Assembly: GCA_937974245.1 (NCBI GenBank)
Contig: CALJKV010000127.1
Location: forward strand, 1-26,299
DNA length: 26,299 nt
Reading direction: 5' to 3'
From: an uncultured Chloroflexota bacterium
GTDB lineage: Bacteria > Chloroflexota > Anaerolineae > Aggregatilineales > Phototrophicaceae
A program made the position numbers and the translations under genes. This document shows positions 6,836 to 14,318 of this stretch, piece by piece; position 1 is the stretch's first letter, and every line of letters begins with the position of its first letter. The notes under the pieces are model-generated. The model made no database searches, was not told the DNA's origin, and saw nothing but the letters and a program-made list of their open reading frames with translations.

Positions 6836-9067
6836 CTAATTCATCAGTTTAAAAAGCACGCAAGACTCGTAATCGTCGCCTTGTATAATCACTATTCCTG
6901 GCAATCCCTCAGCAGCCATCTGTTCAGTTAAATACTGATGAGCTTCTAAATCCAATTTGCTGGGTTTGCTCGTGTGACCTCGTGGGTGGGTATGCCACTC
7001 TCCTACATATCGTAGATCTCCACCAGACAAAACGAATTTCTGGTCAATTTGATTTCTCAGATTTTCTGAGCCGCGTATATACATGGTGGGCCACTCAACA
7101 CTATCGGGTGGCGACGGTATCAAGTCAGCGATTTGAACAACTTTATGTTGAATATCAACCGTGCCGAGCAGGACACCACCTGTTTCATTAGGAAACCTCT
7201 GCCGACGTGCATGGTGCATTGCGCTGTTGACGGCCTCAGATATGCGTACTTCCCAACCTCGAATGACTTTGCTAATCACGGGTTGTACATCGAGTTGTAT
7301 GTGTTCAATGGATACAGCATTCGGCGACCACTTCCAAATATGGATACTCGGTTGTTCAGCGTCTATGTGATTCTTAATCCAATGTGAGGCAATTCCAGAG
7401 TAGAGAGCAACGATGTCTTGGGGCAACTGAGTTGACGTATCACGACAGGAACCTGCATATCGAATTGTGTTTTCTTGATTTTCGTAGAAATCACTCAACT
7501 GAGCGTTATTGACAATCGCAGCCGAAAGCTGTGCTTCCAGGTCGTCAAGTCGAACCACCCGCTTTTTTCCTTCTGCAATCAGCGCGAAGTAACGTCCCTC
7601 AGGTCCAATAAAAGTTGTCACCCGATTTCTAGGTCCGCTGGCGTGCGTCAAACGACTCGATACTGAATGTGAAGCTGAAAGATCCAAAACTAGGTCACAA
7701 TCGAAAAATGCTGTGAACAGTTCTGCTGTTTCGGTTCCGTCATAATCATGAAAGCTCGATGTAACTGACTTCGCAGCGTTGTCTTCGTTGAGAAGCTGTC
7801 TCACTTCTATCGCCAATGCCTCAGCTTTATTGCAGCCTTCAAAGTAAGGACTCAGGCTGTGACGAGTCAAATTGTGTGGAAGCAAATTATCATCATCAAC
7901 GATAGTCCATTGACCAAAACCTTGGCGAGCAAGGTTCATCACTATCTGCGATCCTAATGCGCCAGCGCCTATAGCAACAACTTTGAAGTTCCTAGGCGTG
8001 ATTCCCGACAAACGCTGTGCGAAATTTCTGTCCAGCCTAAAGATCGGCTTTAGCGGGTAGACGAAGACCTCACTTAGAGAATGTGGGTCTTCAGGATAGA
8101 GTGGGAAACCAATTACGCCATCAACTTTACGGAAAATTCCTACTTTTTCTCCCAAATCTTCCAATGAATTGCTAACAAGAAATGCCCACGTCTCGATTTC
8201 TTCTGCAACACCGTCAGCATTACGAGACTTAGGAAGGGCAAGCAACACAATAAGCTTGAAGTGTTTTAAGGTGTTCCACTCATTAGAGATTTTAATCCCC
8301 TGTATATACGAACGCATTGCAGCGATTAAATCGAAATCTAGTCGTATAAACAGATCTCGCAAAGACTGAAGCGAGTGAGGTTCATATTCGATGATTCGTG
8401 AGTGCCTTACATCAGTAACGATTGGCAAGACAACATAGCCAAATTGCCTTTGCGATCTGCTTAAGTTCGTATTTGCAGGAATTCGATGAGCGCGAAGGAT
8501 GAGAGGCGTACCGGACAATTGCTCAACCATCCAGATAACATCTTTTTCTTCCTCTGCATCAAATACACTGGGATCGAATAGAATGAGTCGCTTTGTTAAA
8601 AGCAAAGGCTCAAGGGGTTGATCTTCTGTATGAAGGTCTTCAACAGCAGCCCGTTTTAACCAATTTGCAATTCTCTGTATAAACTGAGCGGCAGTAAGCC
8701 GCATAATTACATCATGATGATCTGTATCAAACAGGCAAAGTATCCGCGGATGATCTGGTGGTGTTAAGTTTTGGTGCAGCGTTTGGGGGAACTCCTTTCG
8801 CAACGCCCATGCCATTGGTAGTTGGTTAGGATTCTCTGAAAGAACAATTCCTATACGCTCTTGATATAAGATTGGTACCACAGGTGTCTGTGGTCTTTCG
8901 ACATCGAATATCACTTCAATTACGAAATCAGGGTCATTTTTACGTACACCAACAAGATATCCAAATGGATATCGTTTGATTGTATCAATGAACATTTGGA
9001 CACGCGGTGGATACAGCGCGTCCAATTCGCAAACTTCACCAAGTTGGAAAAATTCAGGATCTGTCAT
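6836..9067 (-). CDS. E2-E1-JAB fusion: ubiquitin-like conjugation and deconjugation enzyme
   Basis: 743 aa from ATG 9067-9065, one base after the upstream MBL stop. A TTG at 9076 overlapping that gene by 8 bases is the alternative; neither has a clear Shine-Dalgarno, so coupled translation is likely. N-terminal domain (about 1-160): E2-like, with the DHPRILCL motif carrying the candidate catalytic Cys111 and a following helix (FIQRIANWLKRAA) as in prokaryotic E2s such as CBASS Cap2. Residues about 345-600: ThiF/E1-like adenylation domain with GAGALGS (367-373), an acidic VDDD nucleotide-binding loop, and candidate catalytic C541 in GSCRD. C-terminal domain (about 605-743): JAB/JAMM protease with E628 (ETGGVLLG) and H692-x-H694-P-x7-S703-x2-D706, a complete Zn-dependent isopeptidase motif. 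The region about 160-345 is unrecognised. The enzyme should activate a protein C-terminus, transfer it to a target and also be able to remove it. All key residues are present. Confidence 0.9.
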   Translation of the reverse strand: MTDPEFFQLGEVCELDALYPPRVQMFIDTIKRYPFGYLVGVRKNDPDFVIEVIFDVERPQTPVVPILYQERIGIVLSENPNQLPMAWALRKEFPQTLHQNLTPPDHPRILCLFDTDHHDVIMRLTAAQFIQRIANWLKRAAVEDLHTEDQPLEPLLLTKRLILFDPSVFDAEEEKDVIWMVEQLSGTPLILRAHRIPANTNLSRSQRQFGYVVLPIVTDVRHSRIIEYEPHSLQSLRDLFIRLDFDLIAAMRSYIQGIKISNEWNTLKHFKLIVLLALPKSRNADGVAEEIETWAFLVSNSLEDLGEKVGIFRKVDGVIGFPLYPEDPHSLSEVFVYPLKPIFRLDRNFAQRLSGITPRNFKVVAIGAGALGSQIVMNLARQGFGQWTIVDDDNLLPHNLTRHSLSPYFEGCNKAEALAIEVRQLLNEDNAAKSVTSSFHDYDGTETAELFTAFFDCDLVLDLSASHSVSSRLTHASGPRNRVTTFIGPEGRYFALIAEGKKRVVRLDDLEAQLSAAIVNNAQLSDFYENQENTIRYAGSCRDTSTQLPQDIVALYSGIASHWIKNHIDAEQPSIHIWKWSPNAVSIEHIQLDVQPVISKVIRGWEVRISEAVNSAMHHARRQRFPNETGGVLLGTVDIQHKVVQIADLIPSPPDSVEWPTMYIRGSENLRNQIDQKFVLSGGDLRYVGEWHTHPRGHTSKPSKLDLEAHQYLTEQMAAEGLPGIVIIQGDDYESCVLFKLMN

Positions 9068-9068
9068 A

Positions 9069-10220
9069 TTAACCAAAACGAGGTGATTGTTGACTGGTTA
9101 CTGCAAAGCTACCGCTTATCGATGAGGCATCTTTCTTCACCGTAAATCCACGTTCAGATGTCTCAACGACTAACGGAACTGGATTTTTAGCCCCTAGCGG
9201 CCAATCCATGGTAACGATAAATTGACCATCTTTTTCCGCTGCAACCCTACGATAGAAGGCAGCCGCCTGACGATGTGGCGGTTGTGCTGTGTCAACAGTC
9301 GGGATTTTCTGGCTAGGAGAAACCAATATCGCTCCTGGATTACCTTGCTCAAACAGATATTTCACTTCGTAAGAAGGAGTAGTCTCATTCTTACCCTTCT
9401 CATTCGATAAACCTGTGTAACTGCAATGGTGGGAGATGTGGAACAAATCCCAAATTAGGCGTTCATCGTTCTTGTGCCATGTTGTTACCGCAACAATGTC
9501 AATCCATGTATCGGCTTCAGCGTCAGCGCCTAACATACAACGCATCTGATGATCGCCTTCAAAAAAGGTTAGATGAAGAACAATAGAGTTCCCATTGCGA
9601 TTACTGTTGTCCTCTTCCATACGTACCGAAAATGGAGAGTGAGGGAATATTTCAACTCCACCACTGGCACTGCCAAATTCCGATAAACTCTTTCCAGCTC
9701 TGGCGATCAGGTGACGGCATGATGCAATATTGTATCCTCGTGAGGTCAACCAGGCTTCAAGTGTTTCTGGTTCGCCGAAAACACGAATACCATATCCCTC
9801 ACAGAGTCTATGACGAGCCTCTTGTCGAATGACCTGTGCGGCTTTACCAGGATCATCGTCCAAAATAAAGCACGCTGGCACCCAGAGTTCACCGATTTTG
9901 ACCCGGTCATCACTCTGATATTTTTTAGCGTAGTCGAAATAGAAAAACTCTTCCGCTCCATGAACGTGATCGTCGTCAGCGTGAGTAAACGCAACCACAT
10001 CAAAATAGTCGCGCCCTTGTTCCTTTAGAGTTCCTCTAAGAGTTTCGTCCAATTTGATACGACCGTCGTCACAGTTTTCGTTACAGTAATCAATCAGCAG
10101 AGTACGATTATCATTTAGCTCGATAAGAGTGGAATCTGCGTTACCTATGGGGTAGAAGGTCAATTGTGCCAAGTGGGATGGCGCCTTTGGTCTAGTGACA
10201 AATTGTGAAATTGAATCCAT
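9069..10220 (-). CDS. ComEC-like metallo-beta-lactamase-fold hydrolase
   Basis: 383 aa from ATG 10220-10218; a TTG at 10229 is possible but less likely. Motifs of the ComEC/Rec2-type MBL branch are visible: LLIDYCN (strand before the active site), THADDDHVHG with H80-x-D82-x-D84-H85 in place of the classical HxHxDH, NGNSIVLHL (about 209-217), a GAD aspartate (D233) and SHHCS (H264/H265). This branch includes nucleases and phosphodiesterases, so a nucleotide or nucleic acid substrate is plausible but not shown. The C-terminus after about residue 360 is Ser/Gln-rich, seems disordered, and ends SPRFG. It is the first gene of the leftward operon; the next gene follows with one base between stop and start. 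Comparative genomics has predicted MBL genes next to prokaryotic E1/E2/JAB genes, which supports a shared function. An operator-like palindrome lies within its first codons. Confidence 0.88.
   Translation of the reverse strand: MDSISQFVTRPKAPSHLAQLTFYPIGNADSTLIELNDNRTLLIDYCNENCDDGRIKLDETLRGTLKEQGRDYFDVVAFTHADDDHVHGAEEFFYFDYAKKYQSDDRVKIGELWVPACFILDDDPGKAAQVIRQEARHRLCEGYGIRVFGEPETLEAWLTSRGYNIASCRHLIARAGKSLSEFGSASGGVEIFPHSPFSVRMEEDNSNRNGNSIVLHLTFFEGDHQMRCMLGADAEADTWIDIVAVTTWHKNDERLIWDLFHISHHCSYTGLSNEKGKNETTPSYEVKYLFEQGNPGAILVSPSQKIPTVDTAQPPHRQAAAFYRRVAAEKDGQFIVTMDWPLGAKNPVPLVVETSERGFTVKKDASSISGSFAVTSQQSPRFG
10196..10208. promoter_or_regulatory. operator-like palindrome O2 in the MBL gene start
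   Basis: TGACAAATTGTGA differs by one base from the perfect palindrome at 10279-10291. It lies within the first coding codons of the leftward MBL gene, where a bound repressor would block transcription. It is the likely second binding site for the adjacent XRE-family protein. Confidence 0.55.
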
Positions 10221-10310
10221 AATGTTCAATATGTGATACTACAACACATTTTCTGTTTTGTAAAGCTGGTTAACGATTTCACAAATTGTGATATAAGAAG
10301 GGACGAAATC
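10221..10310. promoter_or_regulatory. divergent promoter region of the defence operon and its regulator
   Basis: 90 bases separate the leftward MBL start and the rightward XRE-ImmA start; the region must drive both. A perfect palindrome TCACAA-A-TTGTGA is at 10279-10291 (O1), immediately followed by TATAAG (10292-10297), a possible -10 element for the rightward gene. A weaker related site, GTTCAATATGTGA (10224-10236), overlaps the leftward start region. The arrangement fits repression of both directions by one regulator. Exact promoter boxes cannot be assigned with confidence. Confidence 0.55.
10279..10291. promoter_or_regulatory. operator-like perfect palindrome O1
   Basis: TCACAA-A-TTGTGA is a perfect 6-bp inverted repeat about one central base, 20 bases upstream of the XRE-ImmA start codon. 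Size and symmetry are typical for a dimer of a Cro/CI-type helix-turn-helix. A near-identical copy lies at 10196-10208. Confidence 0.6.
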
Positions 10311-11153
10311 ATGGAGCAGGAAGTTTATAAACGAATAGGACAGCGGATAAAATCAGCGCGGGAGCAGCTGGGTCTATCGCAAGCAGATTTATCACAGAAA
10401 CTTGATTACAACTCAGCAGCCACAATATCTCACTTCGAATCGGGTTTGAGAAAGATCAGCATAGAAGATTTGTTTCGAATGGCACAAGTTCTACAGGTTC
10501 CAGTGGAATATTTTTACTCTGTAGAAGGTGAGACAAAAAAGCCGCAAGTTCGCTTTCGTGCCGCTGAAGTTCGGCCTTCAGTACGAAGTGAAGTTAGTGC
10601 TTTTCTTAGCTTTGCTCAAAATCATAGCCAGAAGCCTATCCCTATTTCTTCAATATCAAATGATACAACGCCCTGGCAAGCTGCCGCAGAGGTATTAAAA
10701 ATCACAGAGGTGCCGTATCCTCCAGTATCACCAGAAACTGTCGCACAAAAATTGAACATTCCTGTCTTTGAGTGGGGATTTCCAGATGAAATATCGGGGC
10801 TATTTGTGTCAGATCAGGATAAGGTGTGTATAGGAGTAAACCAAAATCATCCTAAGGTTCGGCAAAGATTTACCGTAGCGCATGAGCTAGGTCATTTTGT
10901 GTTTTCAGATGGACAAGATTTATTTGTTGACTTTACTGATAGTTCTATGGACTTACACAGTGACCAGAAACGTGCAGCGGAAAAGAAAGCCAACATATTT
11001 GCTGCTGATTTGTTAATGCCAAAGATCAAGCTAAAGAAGGATTTCAACGAGCTAGGGATTGAAGGATTAACTTTACTGGCACAAAAATATCAAGTGAGTG
11101 AACAGGCTTTATGGTTTCGCCTCATTAATCTCAAATTGATCCAAGAAGACTAA
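10311..11153 (+). CDS. XRE-family regulator with ImmA/IrrE metallopeptidase domain
   Basis: 280 aa. ATG 10311 is chosen because AGAAGGG lies just upstream and the helix-turn-helix begins at once; the longer frame from GTG 10233 would translate the promoter region. Residues about 8-70 form an XRE helix-turn-helix (RIGQRIKSAREQLGLSQ, then SHFESGLRKIS). Residues about 140-280 form an ImmA/IrrE zincin with H191-E-L-G-H195 and a downstream E224 in the AANIFAADLLMP-type segment, the three expected zinc ligands. In known ImmA-type systems the peptidase cleaves a repressor; here repressor and protease are in one chain, so it may inactivate itself or its partners on a signal. It is divergent from the MBL/E2-E1-JAB/CHAT operon and is its probable regulator. 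Its stop codon overlaps the first base of an inserted IS, so the extreme C-terminus may have been altered. Confidence 0.9.
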   Translation: MEQEVYKRIGQRIKSAREQLGLSQADLSQKLDYNSAATISHFESGLRKISIEDLFRMAQVLQVPVEYFYSVEGETKKPQVRFRAAEVRPSVRSEVSAFLSFAQNHSQKPIPISSISNDTTPWQAAAEVLKITEVPYPPVSPETVAQKLNIPVFEWGFPDEISGLFVSDQDKVCIGVNQNHPKVRQRFTVAHELGHFVFSDGQDLFVDFTDSSMDLHSDQKRAAEKKANIFAADLLMPKIKLKKDFNELGIEGLTLLAQKYQVSEQALWFRLINLKLIQED

Positions 11154-12114
11154 AAAAGCTACAGCGGTAAAATAAGCTGGGCGAGACGCTGCTCCAGGTC
11201 AGCCAGATAAGCGTCAGGATTTTGCCGGGAGCAGCGTTGCTAGCAATCGCGGACGCGGTTCGCAGCAATTGCCAATTGGCGCTAGATGGCGGCACGAGAT
11301 CATCTGCCGAAAAAGGGCGAAGATGGGTCATCACCGCCGCTACCATCCGAACCGATCCGCGGATGACCAGGGCAGCCGACGCTGCTTTTCGTCCGGTGAT
11401 GCGGCGCTCAAGACAGCTATACTGTCCAAAGAAATGTTCGAAATCGTTATTGGTTCGTGGCAGGTCGGGCACGTCATAGCAGTGCAATAGTCCCGGCCAA
11501 TAACTGTGGGTGATTTTCAGAAAATACGCAATGGCGGGTGCCAACTCCCCGCTGTGAGGCTGCTAGCGCGTCATCGCTCCAACTAAACCAATGAAACGCA
11601 GTTGAACCTGTTTGCCGCTCAAGTCAACCGCATCTCCAGCAGATGCGTTGCCGAATGCACCCATCGATAAGCGATTTGAATAGGTGAGCAGTGCGCGTTA
11701 ATGACCACGCCCTTCTCCCGCAGGTACACATGGATTCCACGCACGGTCTCGTAATGGCGATAGCGCCTATTGCCAATGGCAGCCAACACATCCAGCCCAA
11801 ACTCATGCTTGGGCAGTGCCCATCCGCCTTCGCATTCCGGGCGATACGGCTGGTGGTAGTGCGAACAGTCCCGATTTGAACGACGGCGCACTTTCAATCT
11901 GAGCTGCACCACCTCGGTCAGCGTTGTGATGGTGCGGGTGTTCTCGTAATCGCTCCACATGATCAAGCCGCAGTGGGGGCAGTTCTGCTCGATACACTTG
12001 AGTACTTCGGTTCGGGTTGGGGGTACGTCGTGCCATCTTACGCTTTCATTAAATCTATTTGCACTAGATTATCCTATTTTCCTCATCCAATCTATTTTGC
12101 CGCTGTAGCTTTTT
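11153..12114. mobile_element. internally deleted insertion sequence with 22-bp inverted repeats
   Basis: The left end (11153-11174, AAAAAGCTACAGCGGTAAAA followed by TA) and the right end (12093-12114) are inverted copies with one mismatch over 22 bases, which defines the element. It is 962 bp long, too short for its transposase, whose N- and C-terminal parts remain in different frames (see the pseudogene). I see no target duplication: the left flank ends GAAGACTA and the right flank begins GTGGCAGC. The left end coincides with the last base of the XRE-ImmA stop codon. The element is non-autonomous at best. Confidence 0.8.
11160..12036 (-). pseudogene. DDE-type transposase, internal deletion and frameshifts
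   Basis: The N-terminal part (frame read from about 12036 down to 11619) gives EVLKCIEQNCPHCG, a zinc-ribbon-like start, then PKHEFGLDVLAAIGNRRYRH. The C-terminal part (11565 down to about 11215) gives YWPGLLHCYDVPDLPRTNND and FEHFFGQYSCLERRITGRKA. A further frame change near 11215 restores a family-like tail (RQNPDAYLADLEQRLAQL) that stops at TAG 11162-11160 inside the left inverted repeat. Roughly 200 residues between the two parts, which should include the catalytic centre, are missing. The sequence style matches a transposase family that I have seen in filamentous Chloroflexota and cyanobacteria; I do not assign the IS family name. Confidence 0.75.
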
Positions 12115-12619
12115 GTGGCAGCATACCTTCCGATCTTCTCCATCCAACCATACTGAGGAATCCTAACCTACTGCATATCCCTATGCTGGTGTGTACGTCA
12201 TACACTCACCGGCTATGGCGCTGCCTCGCAGCAGCGCTGCGTCCGACGGACGCCCGAACGCATCTCAGGGTAACCCGGTGTCTGTCAGACATGGTCGCGG
12301 CAACCATGTGTCATACGAGCACACGAGTGTTGTATGACCGGCTGAGATGGGTTGATATTTTTGGACTGTCAAGGGGTTGCCGTTAGAATCCGCGTCAACC
12401 ATACTAACCCCCGTTCCAACACCACATGACAGTGCTTGTACATATCTGACCCTTTGGGCCTGTACTGGCGACCCCGTCGCCTAGCCAATTTCTTTGCACC
12501 GCCTCGCAGCAGCGCCGCGTCCGTCGGACGCCCGAACGCATCTCAGCGTAAACCGGTGTCCGTCAGACACGGTTGCGGTAGCCAAGTGCCATACGAGCAG
12601 ACAAGCACATATGACCGGC

Positions 12620-13835
12620 CAGGGCTAACGCATGAAAAAACGGAATAGGTGTTGGATAATGGGGAGATTGATGAAACAAGGGAGTCGCTCCGATGAACGA
12701 GTTCAGCATCCAACACCTGTTTGCCGATTTGGAAGACCCGCGCCAGGCTCACAAAATACGCCATCGGCTGGTTGACATCGTGTTGTTAGCCATCTTGGCG
12801 GTCATCAGTAATGCCCAGAGTTGGACGGAGATTCAAGCTTTTGGCGAGGCCAAACAGGCGTGGCTGAAACAGTATCTGACGTTAGAGAATGGTATCCCCT
12901 CGCACAATACCATTCAGCGGGTGTTTCAAATCCTGGACCCCGACGTGCTGATGGGGCGCTTCATTCAATGGACACAGCACATCATGGATATGACGGCGGG
13001 GCGGTTGATCGCCATAGATGGCAAAACGGTACGGGGGAGTTACGATCAGCGCAGCGATCAGCAGGCGCTGCACCTGGTGCGTGCCTGGGCGACGGAACAA
13101 GGATTACTGCTGGGGCATCAGAAAGTGGATGCCAAGACCAACGAAATCACGGCCATCCCGGAGGTATTGCAGTTGTTGGCACTGAAAGGCTGCATTGTGA
13201 CGATTGATGCGCTGGGCTGTCAGACCGAGATTGCTCAGCAGATTGTTGCCCAGGGCGGGGACTATGTGCTGGCGCTCAAGGCCAACCAACCCCGGCTTTA
13301 TGCCCATGCGGTGGATTGGTTCGACCATGCTCGACAGACTGAATTTCGTTTCATTGGCGATCATGATTACGCCCAAACCGTCAACAAAGGGCATGGCCGG
13401 ATCGAGATTCGGGAATGCTGGCTGATGCGTGACACGCCCGTTATTGCCGAATTCCGTGAGCAGTACGGTTGGACGAATTTGCACGCGCTGGTGCTGGTGC
13501 GGCGGCAGCGTGAGATCAAGGGTCGGCGCACCGAAGAGCTGAGCTACTACATTTCCAGCCTGCGGGAGGATGCCAGTACGGTGTTACGCGCGATCCGGCG
13601 TCATTGGGCGGTCGAAAATGAGTGTCACTGGGTGTTGGATGTCGTGTTCGACGAGGATCGTTCGCGCATCCGCCTCGGTGACAGCCCGGAGAATTTCTCG
13701 CTTCTGCGTCAAATCGCCTTATCCATCCTGAAACAAGACCCATCCAAAGGCAGTCTCAAGAGCAAACGCTTCAAAGCCGCCCTCAATGATGATTTCAGAC
13801 TCCAACTCATTCGCAATCTTCATGCGTAAGCCCTG
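12620..13835 (+). mobile_element. complete ISAs1-family insertion sequence
   Basis: 1216 bp with terminal inverted repeats CAGGGCTAACGCATGAA (12620-12636) and its complement at 13819-13835 (one mismatch), flanked by an exact 10-bp target duplication TATGACCGGC (12610-12619 and 13836-13845). One intact transposase gene fills it. Size, ends and duplication length fit the ISAs1 family. Because the target sequence is also the start of the repeat unit, removing the IS restores a continuous tandem array, so the insertion came after the array. Confidence 0.93.
12693..13829 (+). CDS. ISAs1-family transposase
   Basis: 378 aa, full length for the family, no frameshift. The N-terminal part (about 1-95) is the DDE_Tnp_1-associated domain (LFADLEDPRQAHKIRHRLVD; WLKQYLTLENGIPSHNTIQR). 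The RNase H-like catalytic core follows with D109 (AIDGKTVRGS), D172 (TIDALGCQ) and E308 in HWAVENECHW, the expected DDE triad. It catalyses cut-and-paste movement of the surrounding IS. The start codon lies 57 bases inside the left inverted repeat and the stop overlaps the start of the right one. The gene appears functional, so the element may still be active. Confidence 0.95.
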   Translation: MNEFSIQHLFADLEDPRQAHKIRHRLVDIVLLAILAVISNAQSWTEIQAFGEAKQAWLKQYLTLENGIPSHNTIQRVFQILDPDVLMGRFIQWTQHIMDMTAGRLIAIDGKTVRGSYDQRSDQQALHLVRAWATEQGLLLGHQKVDAKTNEITAIPEVLQLLALKGCIVTIDALGCQTEIAQQIVAQGGDYVLALKANQPRLYAHAVDWFDHARQTEFRFIGDHDYAQTVNKGHGRIEIRECWLMRDTPVIAEFREQYGWTNLHALVLVRRQREIKGRRTEELSYYISSLREDASTVLRAIRRHWAVENECHWVLDVVFDEDRSRIRLGDSPENFSLLRQIALSILKQDPSKGSLKSKRFKAALNDDFRLQLIRNLHA

Positions 13836-14134
13836 TATGACCGGCTGAGATGGATTGACATTTTAGACTGTCGAGGGGTTGCAGTCCGAATCCGCGCCGA
13901 TCACACTAACCCGCGTTCCGACACCGCATGACACTGCTTGTACATATCTGATCCATTGGGCCTGTACTCACGCCCCGCGTTCCCCTGCTAATTTCGTAGC
14001 ACCGCCTCGCAGCGGTGCCGGCGTCCGACGGACGCCCGAACCCATCTCAGCGTAAACCGGTGTCCGTCAGACACGGTTGCGGCAGCCAGGTGTCATACGA
14101 GCAGGCGAGCGTATATGACCGGCTGAGATGGGTC

Positions 14135-14254
14135 GCCAGCTAAAACGCTGGCTCCTCACGCGCCGGAGGGGCTGATGTGCCGCGCTCACGCGCCGCACCG
14201 CTGAGCGACCCTGCGGGTGTCGCTCAGCGCGTCGGCATGATCCACCATGCCGAC
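14135..14254. other. cluster of perfect hairpins downstream of hsdR
   Basis: Three perfect inverted repeats in 120 bases: GCCAGC/GCTGGC (14135-14152, 6-base loop), GCTGAGCGAC/GTCGCTCAGC (14200-14228, 9-base loop) and GTCGGCATG/CATGCCGAC (14231-14254, 6-base loop). They lie between the repeat array and the 3' end of the leftward hsdR gene. A role as transcription end or mRNA-stabilising structure for hsdR is possible. There is no U-tract next to any stem on the hsdR strand. Confidence 0.5.
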
Positions 14255-14318
14255 CGAACGCATCCTGACCGGATTCGTTCGAGCGAAGCGAACCGTCCCC
14301 GTTTCCCTTCGCTGTGTC

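Larger units (their letters stand above)
12220..14133. repeat. 277-bp tandem repeat array split by an ISAs1 element
   Basis: Units begin with TATGACCGGCTGAGATGG at 12333, 13836 and 14114. Two complete copies (12333-12609, 277 bp; 13836-14113, 278 bp) are clearly similar along their length, preceded by a partial copy (about 12220-12332) and followed by a 20-base start of another. Each unit contains a perfect hairpin GCGTCCG-[A/T]-CGGACGC (12239, 12517, 14021), a GTGTC...GACAC stem just after it, a GTACA...TGTAC stem, and complementary GCTGAGATGGG/CCCATCTCAGC segments, so an RNA or ssDNA copy would fold extensively. No coding frame is shared between units. The region 12115-12219 before the array holds nothing that I recognise. 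The function is unknown; a structured RNA repeat or a MITE-like array are the options. Confidence 0.75.

Noticed and set aside
4034..10220. Assignment of the operon to CBASS type II
   Set aside because: There is no CD-NTase (nucleotide cyclase) gene and no typical Cap4/NucC/phospholipase effector; the E2-E1-JAB enzyme is shared but the first gene is an MBL protein.
10233..10310. Longer N-terminus of the XRE-ImmA protein from GTG 10233
   Set aside because: It lacks a Shine-Dalgarno and would translate the palindromic operator; ATG 10311 has AGAAGGG upstream and begins directly before the helix-turn-helix.
11973..12386. 137-codon rightward frame across the IS end and repeat
   Set aside because: It crosses the right inverted repeat and the start of the tandem array, has no Shine-Dalgarno and no family-like sequence.
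12220..14133. Tandem repeats considered as a CRISPR array
   Set aside because: Units are 277 bp and contiguous, without short constant repeats alternating with unique spacers; no cas gene is near.
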